The notes: a model not told the origin generated them from the letters alone. Numbered from the stretch's first letter, positions 26,411 to 39,167 are shown. The stretch: 64,000 nucleotides of DNA from Scedosporium boydii (GCA_002221725.1 NJFT01000135.1:1-64000); one strand, 5' to 3'. Numbers and translations: made by a program.

Positions 26411-26925
26411 TAAATATGCAGGATACAAGGTAGTACTTGCAGCCTGTACGTAGTGAAGTGTACATACTTGTGTGGTCGATTGGTCGGCGACATCCAGTGC
26501 GAAGTATGCGAACAGGCGAACAGGGTTGCACCTGGCAGGGTGCTTAGACCTTTAATAACCTTGTCGACTGATGCTCTCTTCTTGGATATCATCGATTCAT
26601 CGATTCTCTTTTGTAACCGGTATATCAACTTCTCAACAGTCGTCTGAGAGACACTTCTCAGGGTTAAACACTCTCAACGAGTACGTGCTTTTTCTAGGGC
26701 TGCTGCGGACCGACCTCGCCAGCCCTCCAAGACATGCATACACGCAATTGCGCGCACACATCGTCAATCAGTGCCATCTCGATATATATATAGATATCAA
26801 CATCAACCCTCACGACGCCCGCGTGAATCCCGTATTCCCAATTCGTTACCCTTTGTCTGAATCGTCACACATCGTTAGACGCGAGAATCAAGGCATTTCG
26901 CATTTCCGTGAGATACTCCCCAACC

Positions 26926-29143
26926 ATGGTGTACTTGGGCAAGCCCTCTCGGGGCTGCCAAATGTGCCGGACTCGGAGGATCAAGGTATGTTTGTTCCTG
27001 CTCAAATATTCAGCCCGGAGTCTCCGTCTCTTCCGCCCTTTCGCTCAGGCTCTTAGTATCCGGACATCAACGGTTTAACTTAATGTCAACTCCAGTGTGA
27101 TGAGACGAGGCCCACCTGCAACCAGTGTGCGAAATCGCGCCGCCAGTGTCCTGGTTACAGGGATGATTTCGATATCATCCATCGGAACGAGACTGCCGCC
27201 ACTGAACGGAGAGCGAGGAAAGCTACCCAAAAGCTCGTAGTCTCCACCAAGGCTGCTCCCCTAGATGGCCGCGCCTCGACCACGTCAACCGATTCCGACA
27301 AAGATCGTAGTGAATCGCCAGCTTCTGCGACCTCATCGTCTTCATCGTCCTCATCATCTTCATCGCCAACCGTCGACGCTATTGTGCGGGCTCTGAATAT
27401 CCCCATCGACTACCACGCCACCTGCCATTTCGTATCCAACTTCATTCTCGTACCTCACCAGGATGGCTCGAGAGGCTTCATGCATTTCGTCATACCCCTG
27501 ATGAAGGCAGCAGGTCCCGAAAGCCCCATCGCCCACGCCTTCAGCGCCTGCGCCTACGCATCTCTAGGAAATCGCCCGAATGTGCGCGGGAAGCAGATTC
27601 CGCTGCAAGCCGTCGTTCAGTATCACCGTGCCCTCAAATCTCTTCGATTAACACTCGCGGACAAGGAGGCGTCTACGTCCGATGCCACGCTGTGCGCAGT
27701 TTTGCTCCTAGCTTTGTACGAGGTATGATGGTCGTCAAAACTCTGGCGCTTTAAGATGCCTATCATCTTTCTAACTTGTGGCTGTTACAGAACCTTACGT
27801 CGAGAGAGATGACTATGGGTGTTTGGGCTAAGCACGTTGAGGGGGCAATTCAGATAGCAAAGGCCCGCGGACGCGAGCAGCTGCGGACCCGGAGGGGCCT
27901 TCTTCTTTTCATCACCGTAAGAACACAAATGGTACGTAGTGTTCCTCGAACCCATGTTTGTTTAGATTTTGGGGGGGAGCGTGTATGTGTATGTATGTGC
28001 ATGTGGAACGCCTTGCGTCGCTAACTAGTAGATCTAGATTGTACATTCCATTGCGTCGGGGCAGTCACCTGCAATGGGAGTCGATTGGTGGGTAATGGAC
28101 GCCGTGAACGACAGATTTGCAACCGAGTCTCAACACCTCTGCATCCAAGTAGGGGCTCTGAGAGCCGAGGTGACCAAGTTGATGACTGCCAATGTGAAGA
28201 GCCCCGAGGTCAACAAACTTATCCAGGAAACGATCGAACATATTCACGCCATCGAACGTCGCTTGGACGAATGGTTTGAACGCTTGCCGGGGTATTGGCA
28301 TCACAAGACAGTAGCGTGGGAGGACCACGTTCCGGATGGGGACTATGCCAAAGCTGAGGTGTTTCCGGGAAGGGTTGACGTATACCGAGATTTTTGGATC
28401 GCGAGCGTGGTGAACATGGCGAGGGTAAGCCGTGTAACCTTGGCATCCACCTCGGTCCGCTGCGCAGCTTGGCTCTGCTCCCCCGCGAATTATCGCACGA
28501 CCCCCGAATATGCCACCGCCGCCCGGACTTGTTCCGAGACCATCACCGACATCATCGCGTCCGTCCCTTATCACCTTGCCTGGCATCTGAAACGTCCCGA
28601 TCTGATGAGACGCGCGAATCTCTCTGGGTTCGCGTGCGGCGAAGAGGATTCCCAAAAGGGTCTTGCGGGCTACTTCCTCACTTTCCCGCTGGCGTGTGTT
28701 CAGAACTCGGACTTTTGCACGGATGCGCAGCGCGCGTGGGTTAGGGGACGGTTGCGCTACATTGCGAATGAGCTGGGCGTTTTCTACGCTCACACGATAG
28801 CCAACGTAAGTATCGATCTCTGAAGGACCGATTTCTGTCGGGAATATCCTACTTCGTCCGCAGTTGGCTGACTTGATATTAGCTCGATGTCCGCCTACCC
28901 TCCATGCACATCCGACGAGACTGCCTCCTCGCCCGGCCCTTCCCAGTCGGTCATAACTTTGAAAAGATACTGTCGTCAAGGTTGTCTCAAGCCTCCTCCG
29001 AGTATCCTCTTGATCCGTGGCAGCAAATGGAAGCGCTACGGAAAGAATTCGTCCAGCAGAAGAAGGCGGAACTCCTCGCAAAGGCTACTGGCGGCGCGGG
29101 TGAGGCCGTCGAGGATTATGCGCAGATGATCTTGACTGTATAG
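26926..29143 (+). CDS. Zn2Cys6 transcription factor with fungal-specific regulatory domain
   Basis: Seen: five exons, 26926-26985, 27096-27722, 27791-27931, 28038-28805 and 28883-29143, 618 residues, every intron in phase 0. The binuclear zinc cluster is at residues 11-38 with Cys at 11, 14, 21, 28, 31 and 38 (CX2CX6CX6CX2CX6C), followed by PGY and a basic linker (RNETAATERRARKATQK). A polyserine run lies near residues 78-90. The rest matches the Fungal_trans_2 (DUF3468) type: YHATCHFVSNFILVP, YRTTPEYATAAR, VPYHLAWHLKRPDL, and the C-terminal WVRGRLRYIANELGVFYAHTIAN. Known: these nuclear factors bind CGG-type half-sites. The target genes cannot be told from context, because the gene stands alone between two gene-poor stretches. 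The first intron splits the zinc cluster. Confidence 0.9.
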
Positions 29144-30407
29144 AAGGAGGACTTGACGCTCACACCAGGGGAGCGGCCGGCTAAGCTGAAAAAATCGAAC
29201 CTCCGAGATATAGCCAGGCCATCATCCCCATGTCGAGCTCGGGTGGTACCGCCGCGGGGGGAAGGCAGAAAGTAAACGCTTATAAGCTCGATGGCCGCCT
29301 ACAAGGCAAGACGGAAGAGGCGAACTGGCCGAAGACCTTCTAGAAGACGTCCCCCTCTCTTTTGACAGAAGCTCTCGGAAGCTGGCCTCCTCGGCGTGAA
29401 AAACCTGGCCGACGTAGCAAAAGCGCAAATTTCGGATGCTTTAGAGCGGACGCAGCTCGTGCCTCCAAGAAATACAGACAGCCCAGTCTCTAAAATCATC
29501 CGACAGAAAGCCGATATGCATGGTTGGACTGGAAGCTGAGGAGAGAGATAGCCCGAGTCTCGTCATCCCGCAGTCCTCGCCGTCCTTGGTGTCTGATGGG
29601 CATTGAAGCTTCCGGCAAGGACTCCATGCCGAATAATTGGGGGGGTTGCTTGCTTTCATGTTTCTCTTTCTCTTCGCGATTCCCGCTGTGTTATTTTTTT
29701 GTGTTATTCTTGTTACCCACGCCGCCTAGGACTTGCGGGGAGTTTTGGCCGACCGGCTTGTCTATTGCTGACTGGAGAAGACACCGATATCAATGTATGC
29801 TTCAATATGATTACGACGATTGTACGATATGAATTGACTACTTCTAGAACCATTTCTTGCGTGCTAGAGATTAGATGATATCTAGGCCTTAACTTAATGG
29901 GTTTCCTTGCGTAACACATGCGAATTCCCCCGGGTGTGTAAATGAAGCCTGATCAAGTTCCCATCCATATCACGATACGCGGCACTCATCCATAGCTAGA
30001 GAATGCGAGGCCTCTAGTTACGTTAGTGTACTAGTCGTAGCCTGCTTATTGATGTTGATGCCTAGAAACCGACAGGCATTATCGCGGTGGAATGGTGTTT
30101 CGGGGCCTCGTCCTTCAGTCACGTTGGCGCAATAGGCCAATCCTCACCAGCAACCTGCCCCAGACGGTCTCGCACACAGGGCTGGTTCCACAAGCCACGA
30201 CAAACCGTACGCCGTGGCCTCATGGCCAGGCACAAACACTGAGAAAGAAAACTGGTATCTGCAATGTATCCCTAACCTTATCCTTATCGAGCGAGCCAAG
30301 CCCTCCTATATACCTCCGTTTTTTGTTGTTCCGGTTCGGTCCGTAAATGCGTTCAGCGTAAATTCATACAGGTTTTGGAGGTCGTAGCCCTCCCCGAACT
30401 AGGGGCG
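29144..30407. other. intergenic between the Zn2Cys6 gene and the small membrane protein gene
   Basis: 1.26 kb of convergent flanks. Nothing beyond short chance open frames is seen. Confidence 0.55.
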
Positions 30408-31186
30408 TTAGTTCGCCTTCTTATTCTTCTTGCTACTGTGGCAGGACAGTTAGCACAGGTCGCCGCTGGAGGACAAGTTGCCCATAATCAGGCAGGGGCA
30501 AAGGGGGTGGAGTCAAGGAACTATACCTCTTGTCTTCGATTCCCTGGCCACTGAGATTCCACGCTTTGACAACCCAGCTCTGAGTCTTGTCCACATAGTT
30601 CTCATTCTTCATCTCCTTGACGCCCACGCGCAATCCGTCCTTCGTGAACACGACATTCTTCCGGCCCATCCGCTCCGTCGCCGTCTCCTGGATCTTCGTC
30701 GCGCTGAGGTAAATGTGGTAGCCGATAAACCCGAGGCCGCCGAGGAAGAGGAAGAGAACCACGAGAGGCACGAGTTGGCTGCGCAAGACCCCGAAGAAAA
30801 AGAAGGTTTAGTAGTTAGCGCCTTGTCTTAGTAGCCCGCAAAAAAAAAAAAAAGACGCCGGTGAATCGCATAGCGAGCTTAAATTTGTAGGGAACTAATG
30901 GCGTCACACCGAAAAGAGGAGAAAGGCAGAGCCGGCGCGACGCGGCGCGGCGGCGCTCGAACAAGATTGAGGATCAAGGGTTCATGGCTCGTCGCGTCAG
31001 AGCCAGAAGGGGTTAAAGGGTAGCGTGGGGTAGACGAGCGAACGGGAACGGGACATGATAATACTTCGTAGATACTAATCGCACACGGGGGAGTCGTGAA
31101 GGGTCTTAAAGCGCAAGGTAGAGCGAGGACGGGGCAGGATGGATCTTCGAGGACTTCGGGACTTACCCAAGAAGTGACTTCGCCAT
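30408..31186 (-). CDS. unrecognised small single-pass membrane protein (99 residues)
   Basis: Seen: three exons, 31186-31167 (20 nt), 30778-30527 and 30435-30408 (28 nt). Intron 1 is 388 bases with GTAAGT and CTACTAA/CTAACTACTAA branch-like sites; intron 2 is 91 bases, GTATAG...CACAG with GTGCTAAC upstream. The protein starts MAKSLLGQLVPLVVLFLF. Residues ~6-29 form one strong membrane span, followed by an amphipathic segment (SATKIQETATERMGRKNV), a Trp-containing stretch (WVVKAWNLSGQG) and a basic tail (SSKKNKKAN). The reading is supported by in-frame junctions at both tiny exons and by a hydrophobic-then-basic layout typical of a real protein. I do not recognise the family; the basic C terminus suggests a cytosolic-side tail on an internal membrane, which is inference. 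Confidence 0.68.
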
Positions 31187-33067
31187 CGTCGCGTCACAGA
31201 ACTACTTCGGAGGCCGAGAAAACGGTTGCGATTGGAAATATATTGGCCCGCGGCTAAGGACCCGGCTGGAATTGGTGGGACCCCGTGTCAAGCTCGACAA
31301 TGGAATGGGACGATGATGGACGAGATCGCGAGATGGGCGGGAAAGGTACGAAGCGAGATTGAAAATGTCGGATCACACGAGAATGGAATCGATACGTTTG
31401 GACAACTTGAGAAAGCGAGAGGGTGGAGGGGGTGGACAGATTTGGTGCAAGACATCAATCGCTGGTGTTATGCACGCATTTTGATTAAGTATATTTTTGC
31501 TTTGCAAACGCTTGTGTCTGAAGCACGAGCTTGCCAGGGAGGGAGCCACCACCGCAATCACAATCGAGGTCTCCTCAAATTCTTGTTTGAGTCGAGCTGC
31601 CTTCCCCCTCGTATTCCTCTATGATTACTGCGGTAATAGTGAGCACACAATTCACGGCTTCATTTCATCGAGGGCTCGAGGTGGGCCAGGGGACAAACGC
31701 GACATGGGACCGCGTCATAGTAAGACGGAGCACTTGTCGGATTTGGTTCTGATTGACGCTGGCGACTGGGGCCGACGCTGTGGCTTAGATTCGAGCAATT
31801 ATCAATTGATTTCAAGCATTGGAGTTCAATGGACACAGCACAGGTACACTACGCAAGCAAAAATCTTTGGGTACAAGGACGCTACAAAGGTATTACTCTC
31901 TGTCGAGATGGAACGAGGTCTGGTTTAGGAAGCTTCAATGTTAAGTTTTCGCGTTTACTCGCTTAACTTTGACATTGCAGTCTTACAGACATACCTTGAA
32001 TAATGAATACTGGAAAAGACGGCACACAACATGGACGCTGACGTCTGCGGAGTCCCGCGCTGCCTGCTCCGATTGTGTGCAACTGGATTAATGCATTGAC
32101 TGGGCTGACATTGCAAGCACACCACAGGTATAGAAAGACACATCTTCGACGAAGCAATCACAGTCATCATGAGTTAGTGAAACCTTCATGTCTATCTCCG
32201 AGTCTATGAACATTCATTCCTTTAAGAAAGCAAATACGTACGAAGTAGATCCGCAAAGCAACTTCCACATATTGATTAATCCCACGGCCGGATTGCCCAG
32301 GGCCTCAACTTGACTAACAACCATCCCCGCAGAGCGCGTTCGGACTAGTCCAAGGCCATAGAAACTCATGACAGTCTTAAACGACTCATCCTCTGAGAGC
32401 CGGGCCGCCGTAAGCCTCTCCTCCGCATCGTGCGGAAATTCCCTATCCATGGTTTTCAAGGGATGATGGCGCTCATGCTCACCAACCTCGGGTCGCAGCC
32501 TTCCGATTTCTTTTTCAAGACTCACGTTTGGATCGATCTTTCTTTGTGGAATATATCAGTAGCCTAGCTTTTGCTCGATGCGATACCGCTCGCTGAGGAC
32601 CTCTCCTATGCTGACGTGCAGACGGGGTAGGAATGCCTTTTGCAGTAGTGGTTGTGGGGTTCAGCGTCGTCCTCAACTTCACGCTCGTCGTCCAAGTTGA
32701 CGAAGTCTCCGTAATCTTGGCCTAGATCTGTCATTTTTCCTTCCTTCTCTCCTTCTTCATAGACTGCAGGCCTGCAAACTACGATACGAGCGTGACCCAG
32801 GCCACCAGTGGCTAAAGCACAAAGCTCCGCCCAGATTGGCAAACGGCAGGGAAAGGTGCAAGATAGGCGGCCTTTGACGATTCCGTGATCCCGTCAGCGC
32901 TTAACACAAGCCTCGACCCTGTGGCCAGCCTACCGGGATGAATACAGGCCAGACTGGCTATGCACTGCTGCAGCCTACAGCAAGGGAGGCACCGTCCGGA
33001 ACTGGCACAGGCCAGATCGTCGCTGAGGATCATGGAACGGGATCACTTTTCCTACCTCTACGAAGTA
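31062..33067. repeat. TACGAAGTA motif copies, 31-33 kb
   Basis: Exact copies at 31062-31070 (TACTTCGTA), 32239-32247 and 33059-33067. The first lies in intron 1 of the small membrane protein gene, the second inside the decayed kinase-like locus, the third in plain intergenic DNA. Confidence 0.85.
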
Positions 33068-34178
33068 CGCTTTTATCACTCCATAATTTGGAAATATGCA
33101 TGTAATAGAGTTAGAATTGCACATGTGCAATCGAGATACCTATGAATAACGGAATACTTTGACGTTATTCCTATTTTGGCGCATGCCTCGAAGAAGAAAG
33201 CAAGGCCAAGGGGTTGGAAGATGCCACTGTGTATCGAGGCTGCAGATGGGAGCTTGCTCATTCTCTGTATGGAATTGAAATCGGAGGTTCGCGCAGGAAG
33301 GAGGCGCTCAAGTCCCCAAGCCCTTTTTTGGCAAGTAAAAAGACCATCCTCGTGAACGCACAACCCGACATTCGCCTTATCTCTCGCTTCGTAGCTTGTT
33401 AGGGAGCTTCAAATTGTTGCTGAGGGAGAGGAGAGATTGAAGAAGCGACTTAGGTCATCTGCCTCCCTTGTGCTCTTACAGTGAGAAGTGTGAAAATGAC
33501 ACAACCACAAGCTCAACAATAGCTCTGTGCTTCGTAGCAAAGGTCAAGTCAGAAGCTAATATCAAATCAATCAAATCCAGAGGGTTCCAAGGAAGAGTTG
33601 ATCAAGGACGATAACGATGTTTATCAAACCTCCTGCTGAAAACATAGACGGATAATTAGCCGTATTTAGCCGATGACAATGTTGAAAGCCACAGAGTCAA
33701 CAATTAGCCCCGAAAAAACTGCCAGCTATTGTTTAGTGGCGGCGGGGCTCCCACCTCAGCGTCCCAAGCCCATCCAGCCAGGCAGTGGTTTAAGCTAAAC
33801 TTCACACCACCTGTCAAGTTGGAGAACTACCGAACACCACGATCAGTCCGTCGGCTCACAACCCCCCACGACGCCCTCGGTCCGCCCTCGAGTCGTCGAG
33901 GACACCTTTCTCGGAAGGAAGCGACTCTAAAGCTTAAAACCCTGCAGAGACCAGGAGAACAAACTTGGCGGTCAACCATCGCCAGTCCTTCCTCTCGTCG
34001 TGCTCGTCCACCAAATCCACCCCCATCCCCGTCATCCTTATCATCCATCGACCCTCCTGTTCAAGAATCGGGCTCATTGCTGCTCCGAACACCTCGTCTA
34101 CCAGCTTATCCGAATTCGATAATTCCCGTTTTCGTTCCCGTTCCCGCAGCAGCTCTCTTCCCTCTGATACAAGGCAAT
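31187..34178. other. gene-poor island between the small membrane protein gene and SEC24
   Basis: 3 kb between two divergent start codons. The only gene-like content is the kinase relic at 32214-32734. The last ~450 bases before the SEC24 ATG are stop-free in the SEC24 frame but contain no earlier in-frame ATG, so they are read as leader. Confidence 0.55.
32214..32734 (-). pseudogene. decayed protein kinase gene fragment (SRPK-like N-lobe)
   Basis: Seen: from an ATG at 32734 the frame reads MTDLGQDYGDFVNLDDE and continues to NHYCKRHSYPVC, then reaches a stop at 32606. Shifting frame by about eight bases near 32611-32620 resumes a sensible protein, IGEVLSERYRIEQKLGY, which ends at a stop (32558-32556) exactly where the glycine-rich ATP loop should follow. 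A third open stretch (32550-32214, including EKEIGRLRPEVGEHERHHP) follows without a recognisable kinase motif. Known: fungal SRPK-related kinases have an acidic N terminus, a YxPVxIGEVL segment and then YRIExKLGxGG. Inference: this is a relic with a frameshift, a stop and loss of the rest of the domain; HRD and DFG motifs are not found nearby. Confidence 0.55.
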
Positions 34179-37159
34179 ATGTCGGCCCCACCAGGCGATG
34201 GCTACGGCCAGTACCCTCAACAATATGGTGGTCAACCCGAGCAGCCGCAAGAACCATCTTCACCCCATGCAGCACATCACCATGAAGGCGACCACAAGAA
34301 GAAGAAGAGAGGGTATGCGGCCCAGGCCTTTGATTTCGGCACTGGTGCCAACGTAGCAGCCGGCGCGGGCCCTGCTCCCATTGCTGCGCAGTACGGAATT
34401 CCCCAACCCCAAGCTCCTGGCTACGGGGGTTATCCTCAGCCAGACGCTCAAGCTGCAGCAGCAGGGTATCCTACGCCCTACGGTGCGCAGCAACCTGGTG
34501 CTCCAGTCGGTGGCTATCAGGCACCGGAGCCCTACTATCCCGGCCCCGGCGCTCCTATCCCGAGCCCTGGCGGTGTTCCTGGGATAGGGGGCATTACGGC
34601 GGGAATGGCGCAGATGCAGATGGGCCCCGGTGCCCAGCAACACATGCCTCAAGCTCAACAAGCCGTGACTCTCAATCAACTGTACCCAGTCGATCTGCTA
34701 GGCCAGCCTTTCAATGCTGCCGAGTTGGAATACCCTCCTCCGCCGATCATCCTCCCACCCAACGTAAGCCCCCAGCGTAGCGCCGCCTTATAGCTAGCTT
34801 ACTTGTCTTGCTGTTCTTTTTTTTTTTTTTTTCTAACGCTTCTATGACTCTGTAGACCAGCGCAACGAACTCTCCTACCGCCAACTGCCCGCCCAAGTAT
34901 GTTCGCTCGACGTTGAACGCGATTCCGACCACCAACAGCCTTCTTAAGAAGTCAAAGCTCCCTTTCGCGCTCGTCATCCAGCCCTACGGCGCCCTCCACG
35001 ATATCGACGATCCCATTCCGGTTGTGCAGGACCAAGTCATCTCTCGATGTCGGCGCTGCCGATCCTACATCAACCCCTACGTCACTTTCTTGGATAACGG
35101 TCACCGATGGAGGTGCAATATGTGCAACCTAACCAACGATGTTCCCCAAGCCTTCGATTGGGATGCTGCCTCTCAGCGGAGTGTGGATCGGTGGGAACGG
35201 CCCGAGCTCAACCACGCCGTGGTGGAATTCGTCGCCCCCCAGGAGTACATGGTTCGGCCGCCGCAGCCCCTCGTTTACCTCTTCTTGTTCGATGTCAGCT
35301 ACGCAGCTGTGTCCTCGGGTCTATTAGCCACCTGCGCTCGCACAATCCTTGACAGCCTGGACCGGATACCTAACGCCGATCGACGTACGAGGCTCGGCTT
35401 CATAGCCGTTGATACCAGCCTCCATTACTTCTCCGTCCCCAAGGATGAGGACAGCAACTCTGAGACTAGCATGCTCGTAGTTAGCGACCTCGACGAACCG
35501 TTCCTGCCTGTTCCTCATGACCTGCTCGTACCTTTGACCGAGAGCCGCCAAAGTATCGAAAACTTCCTGACCAAGCTTCCCGAGATGTTCCAGAACAACC
35601 AGGCCAACGGGTCGTGCATGGGATCGGCGCTCCGGGCCGGCCATAAGCTAATCTCCTCGATGGGTGGAAAGCTCGTGGTCCTCAGCGCGTCGCTACCAAC
35701 CCTCGGCGTCGGCAAGCTGGACATGCGCGAAGACAAGAAGCTACTCGGAACCTCCAAGGAAGGAAGCCTCTTGCAAGCAGCTAACAGCTTCTACAAGAGT
35801 TTCGCCGTGGAGTGCTCGAAGAGCCAGGTTTCGATTGACATGTTCCTCTTCTCGTCCAATTACCAAGATGTTGCCTCGCTGAGCAACCTACCCAGGTACA
35901 CCGGAGGTCAGACTTGGTTCTACCCAGGCTGGAATGCCGGCCGCCCGGAGGACGCCATCAAGTTTGCCAGCGAGTTTAGCGACTACCTATCCTCAGAGAT
36001 TGGTCTCGAGGCTGTGCTGAGGGTTCGTGCTACCACTGGGCTCAGGATGAATACGTTCTACGGTAACTTCTTCAACCGAAGCTCGGATCTATGTGCATTC
36101 CCGGCTTTCCCCCGAGACCAGTGCTACGTCGTCGAGGTGGCCATCGACGAAACCGTCACTAAGAACGTCGCCTGTTTCCAAACCGCCGTCCTCCATACTA
36201 CTTGCAATGGCGAGCGCCGCATTCGCGTGCTGACCCTCGCGCTGCCCACGACCCAGAACCTTAGCGACATGTATGCTTCAGCGGATCAGTGCGCGATCGC
36301 CACATACTTCAGCCACAAGGCTGTTGAGAGAGCGCTCAGCAGCGGCTTGGATTCTGCTAGGGACGGACTCCAATCCAAGATTACTGAGCTTCTTCAAACT
36401 TTCCGCAAGGAGCTTGCGGGTGGCAGTATGGGCGGCGGCCTCCAGTTCCCTGCGAACCTCCGTGGACTTCCCCTGCTCTTCCTCGGATTGATGAAGAATC
36501 TCGGCTTGCGCAAATCGGCGCAGATCCCCTCCGACCTCCGATCCGCCGCCCTATGCCTGCTCTCCACGCTGCCGGTTCCCTTGTTGATACAGTACATCTA
36601 CCCCCACCTCTACTCTCTCCACGACATGCCCGACAATGCTGGCATGCCGGATCCCGAGACGAGCCAAATCGTGCTTCCGCCGCCCCTGAACCTATCTTCG
36701 GAGCGCTTGGTCTCGTACGGATTGTACCTCATCGACGATGGCCAGACGCAGTTCCTCTGGGTCGGACGCGACGCCGTTCCCCAGCTCCTGGCCGACGTGT
36801 TCGGCGTGGAAGATAGGACGCAGCTCCGCGTGGGCAAGGGTTCGCTTCCCGAGCTAGAAAACGATTTCAACGAACGCGTCCGTGCCGTGATCCAAAAGAG
36901 CCGAGATCACCGGGCCAAGGGAGTCGGAAGCATCATCGTGCCGCACCTATACATTGTCCGCGAGGATGGAGAGCCGAGTCTGAAGCTTTGGGCGCAAACC
37001 CTGCTGGTTGAGGATCGTGCGGATCAGGGATTGAGTGCAGCTCAGTGGCTCGGTGTTCTAAGAGAGAAGGTATGCATCTCTAACATGACCCCCCTGTCCA
37101 ACGACAAATGTAAATTGTTGCACCCCGCTGACTGATGATAAATCTAGGTTGTTCAGTAA
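34179..37159 (+). CDS. SEC24: COPII coat cargo adaptor Sec24
   Basis: Seen: three exons, 34179-34763, 34856-37069 and 37148-37159, 936 residues. The N-terminal ~180 residues are Gly/Pro/Gln/Tyr-rich and disordered. The zinc finger has Cys at about 260, 263, 282 and 285 ([13 protein letters not shown]...RWRCNMC). The trunk begins [18 protein letters not shown], then come the beta-sandwich and helical domains and a gelsolin-like segment ([21 protein letters not shown]). The last exon codes only Val-Val-Gln plus a stop. Known: Sec24 pairs with Sec23 on ER exit sites and selects cargo for COPII vesicles. The ATG is the first in its frame, although the frame stays open for 150 codons upstream. Intron 1 contains a T-run of about 18 before its TTCTAAC branch site. 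Confidence 0.96.
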
Positions 37160-39167
37160 ATTCGGGGGAGATATAGCAGCAATCTGAATGCGGGATTTCG
37201 CACACAAGCCCACTTGTCTACACCTGACCTCTCTAGAGCTTGGTCTAAGAGCCAGTTCAAGTCAAGCATGCCTTGTACAGCTTGACACTAGCTAGGCCAG
37301 CTTAGCATGCAATGGAATCTTTTAGTTAGCAAAAGAAAGAAAAAGAAGAAAAAAAGTAGGACAAGTTTAATGAGACCCTAAACGATGATGAAGAAGACAT
37401 GGCTGTGTGAACCTCACTCTTTATGGGGAGTAGGTAGGGGGTAAACATGGGGCGGCATGGTGAAGGGGGAGGGGAGTAAGTGAGGGTATCTGGGGGTTGT
37501 CAGATCAATGTTATTACAGGCAAAGAATAGAGTACAAGCACTGCTTCCTTTCACATCAATGATCCAATGCTGGTCCTTGCTTGCTTTGGCAAGCACCCCA
37601 CACCTGGTTTTGTCTCAAATTTGAATTGCCATGTTGTGCAAACAACTTCAATCGTACGAGAGTCTTACAGAAAGGAAGAAACCGCCCCGTCCATCCATCG
37701 AGGTTAAAACTAAACGAGACTTACTTCGCAGATGGCAATACGAGAAAATGGTGAGAGATGGGAAGAGGACGGAGTCGTGTGGGGACCACCACGAAGTAAG
37801 TCGTGTTTTATGTTTACCGGCCAGCAGAAGCTATGCCCACTTCCTCATTCTTCACTGCTTTTCTCAGACGGGACCGTCCGCGCCTAGACTGTTTGAATGC
37901 CGGGGGCGGAATCATCTTATAAAAACTCCCTCACCCTCGGTAGTAAAGTGGAATTGTTGTGGTTCCCCTCTCCGACATGTATAAATCGAGCGACATCGAG
38001 ACAGATCGAGGGAATGGCACTCACGGGGAGCCCGCCTCCAGTTTCCAAAGGGGGGGGGGGGGGTTGAAGGTATTGGTATCAGTATCAACAGGGTTCGCAA
38101 CTGAACCCCAAACAGGGTCCCCTTAAGGAGCTGAGCTGCCATGCCTGAGGAGCTAGCAGAATTTCGTATTATTTTGAGACTGTCGCAATACTACATACCT
38201 ACCAGCTCCACAAAGGACTATCGACGTGTTCTTACAGCATGCTGCATCCTTCAGACTCCAGACTCTGGAGATTCACATCAAGCACAGACAGTGAACAGCA
38301 GGGGTAGGTTGGCAAGTCTCCCATCCTTTCCTGGACAAGCCCACCCCCTGGCAAGACTTTCTTGATCCCACAGGCCGGTAATCAGACGGATGAAACGACG
38401 GAGCTATTTTGAGTGAAACACACGCGCCCATCATGCCCATGTGCATATCGGCCTTTTCTGTAGGTGTGTTGAACTGACGATGTGGTGTGCAGCACGTCCG
38501 TCCGTTTCTGTGCAGGCCGCTTCCAGCGCCAATCAGAGGATAGATTAGGCGCCCTCCAGAGCACACAGCCAGGCCTGACCTGTCGATGCACACAAACCGC
38601 TGTTGGTGTCTTGGTGTCTCCTTCCTTGCATCCTATTTCAAAGCTGACCACCAGGCCCTTTCATGTCACAATCGCGATTTATCTTATCTCACGATTGGAG
38701 TGGGTGCGACGAAATGTGGATTGGGCCCCTCGAGATTGAGGCTTAGACTAGCCCCGTCGCCTGTTTTATCTCCTGTAACCGCCATCCGCAATAATTTTGG
38801 GCCACCACAACAAGGCTCCAGTTCGTCGACCGTCCAATGAAGGGGTAAGGTTGGGATGGCGGATGGACTCGCCGGAAGCCGCTCGATGTGACGGACATTG
38901 AGGTCGCATATTTTGGATGGGGTCGCATAAACTCCTATTATCGAGCACCACTCGTATTCGTTCACTGGCTTGAGAGAAGTCAAGTTCCGGTGAGGTGGAT
39001 ACACTGCAATGCTGGTCGTGATGCAAAGTGCACGTGGAGGTGGAAGTGGCCTGGCCTCTCGGGCCAAGTCGTTGGGAGGGCTGACAATGAGGTAAGATAT
39101 GGGCGGATAATTGTAACTTCGCAATACAAATATCGACGAGCGCTGTCTTGTCATGGTGGTTTCTGAG

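Larger units (their letters stand above)
22493..26925. other. gene-free island downstream of MSN5
   Basis: 4.4 kb with no open frame I can tie to a family on either strand. The first few hundred bases are probably MSN5 3' UTR. A T-run lies near 24899-24912. From about 24.4 kb onward the DNA carries repeated TACGAAGTA-type motifs and an 18-base palindrome, listed separately. The last ~300 bases before 26926 are likely the leader of the Zn2Cys6 gene. Confidence 0.55.

Noticed and set aside
28419..28467. Possible extra intron (GTAAGC ... GCAG) in exon 4 of the Zn2Cys6 gene
   Set aside because: The stretch codes for RVSRVTLASTSVRCAAWLC, which fits the regulatory domain; removing it would break a helix.
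28065..29081. 338-codon open frame on the minus strand
   Set aside because: It is antisense to exons of the Zn2Cys6 factor, whose frame has clear family motifs; the minus frame has none.
31226..31928. Overlapping plus-strand frames of 132 and 143 codons
   Set aside because: No domain, conflicting frames and no splice-supported extension.
33729..34178. N-terminal extension of SEC24 by 150 codons
   Set aside because: The frame is open but contains no ATG before 34179, and the protein from 34179 has the usual Sec24 start.
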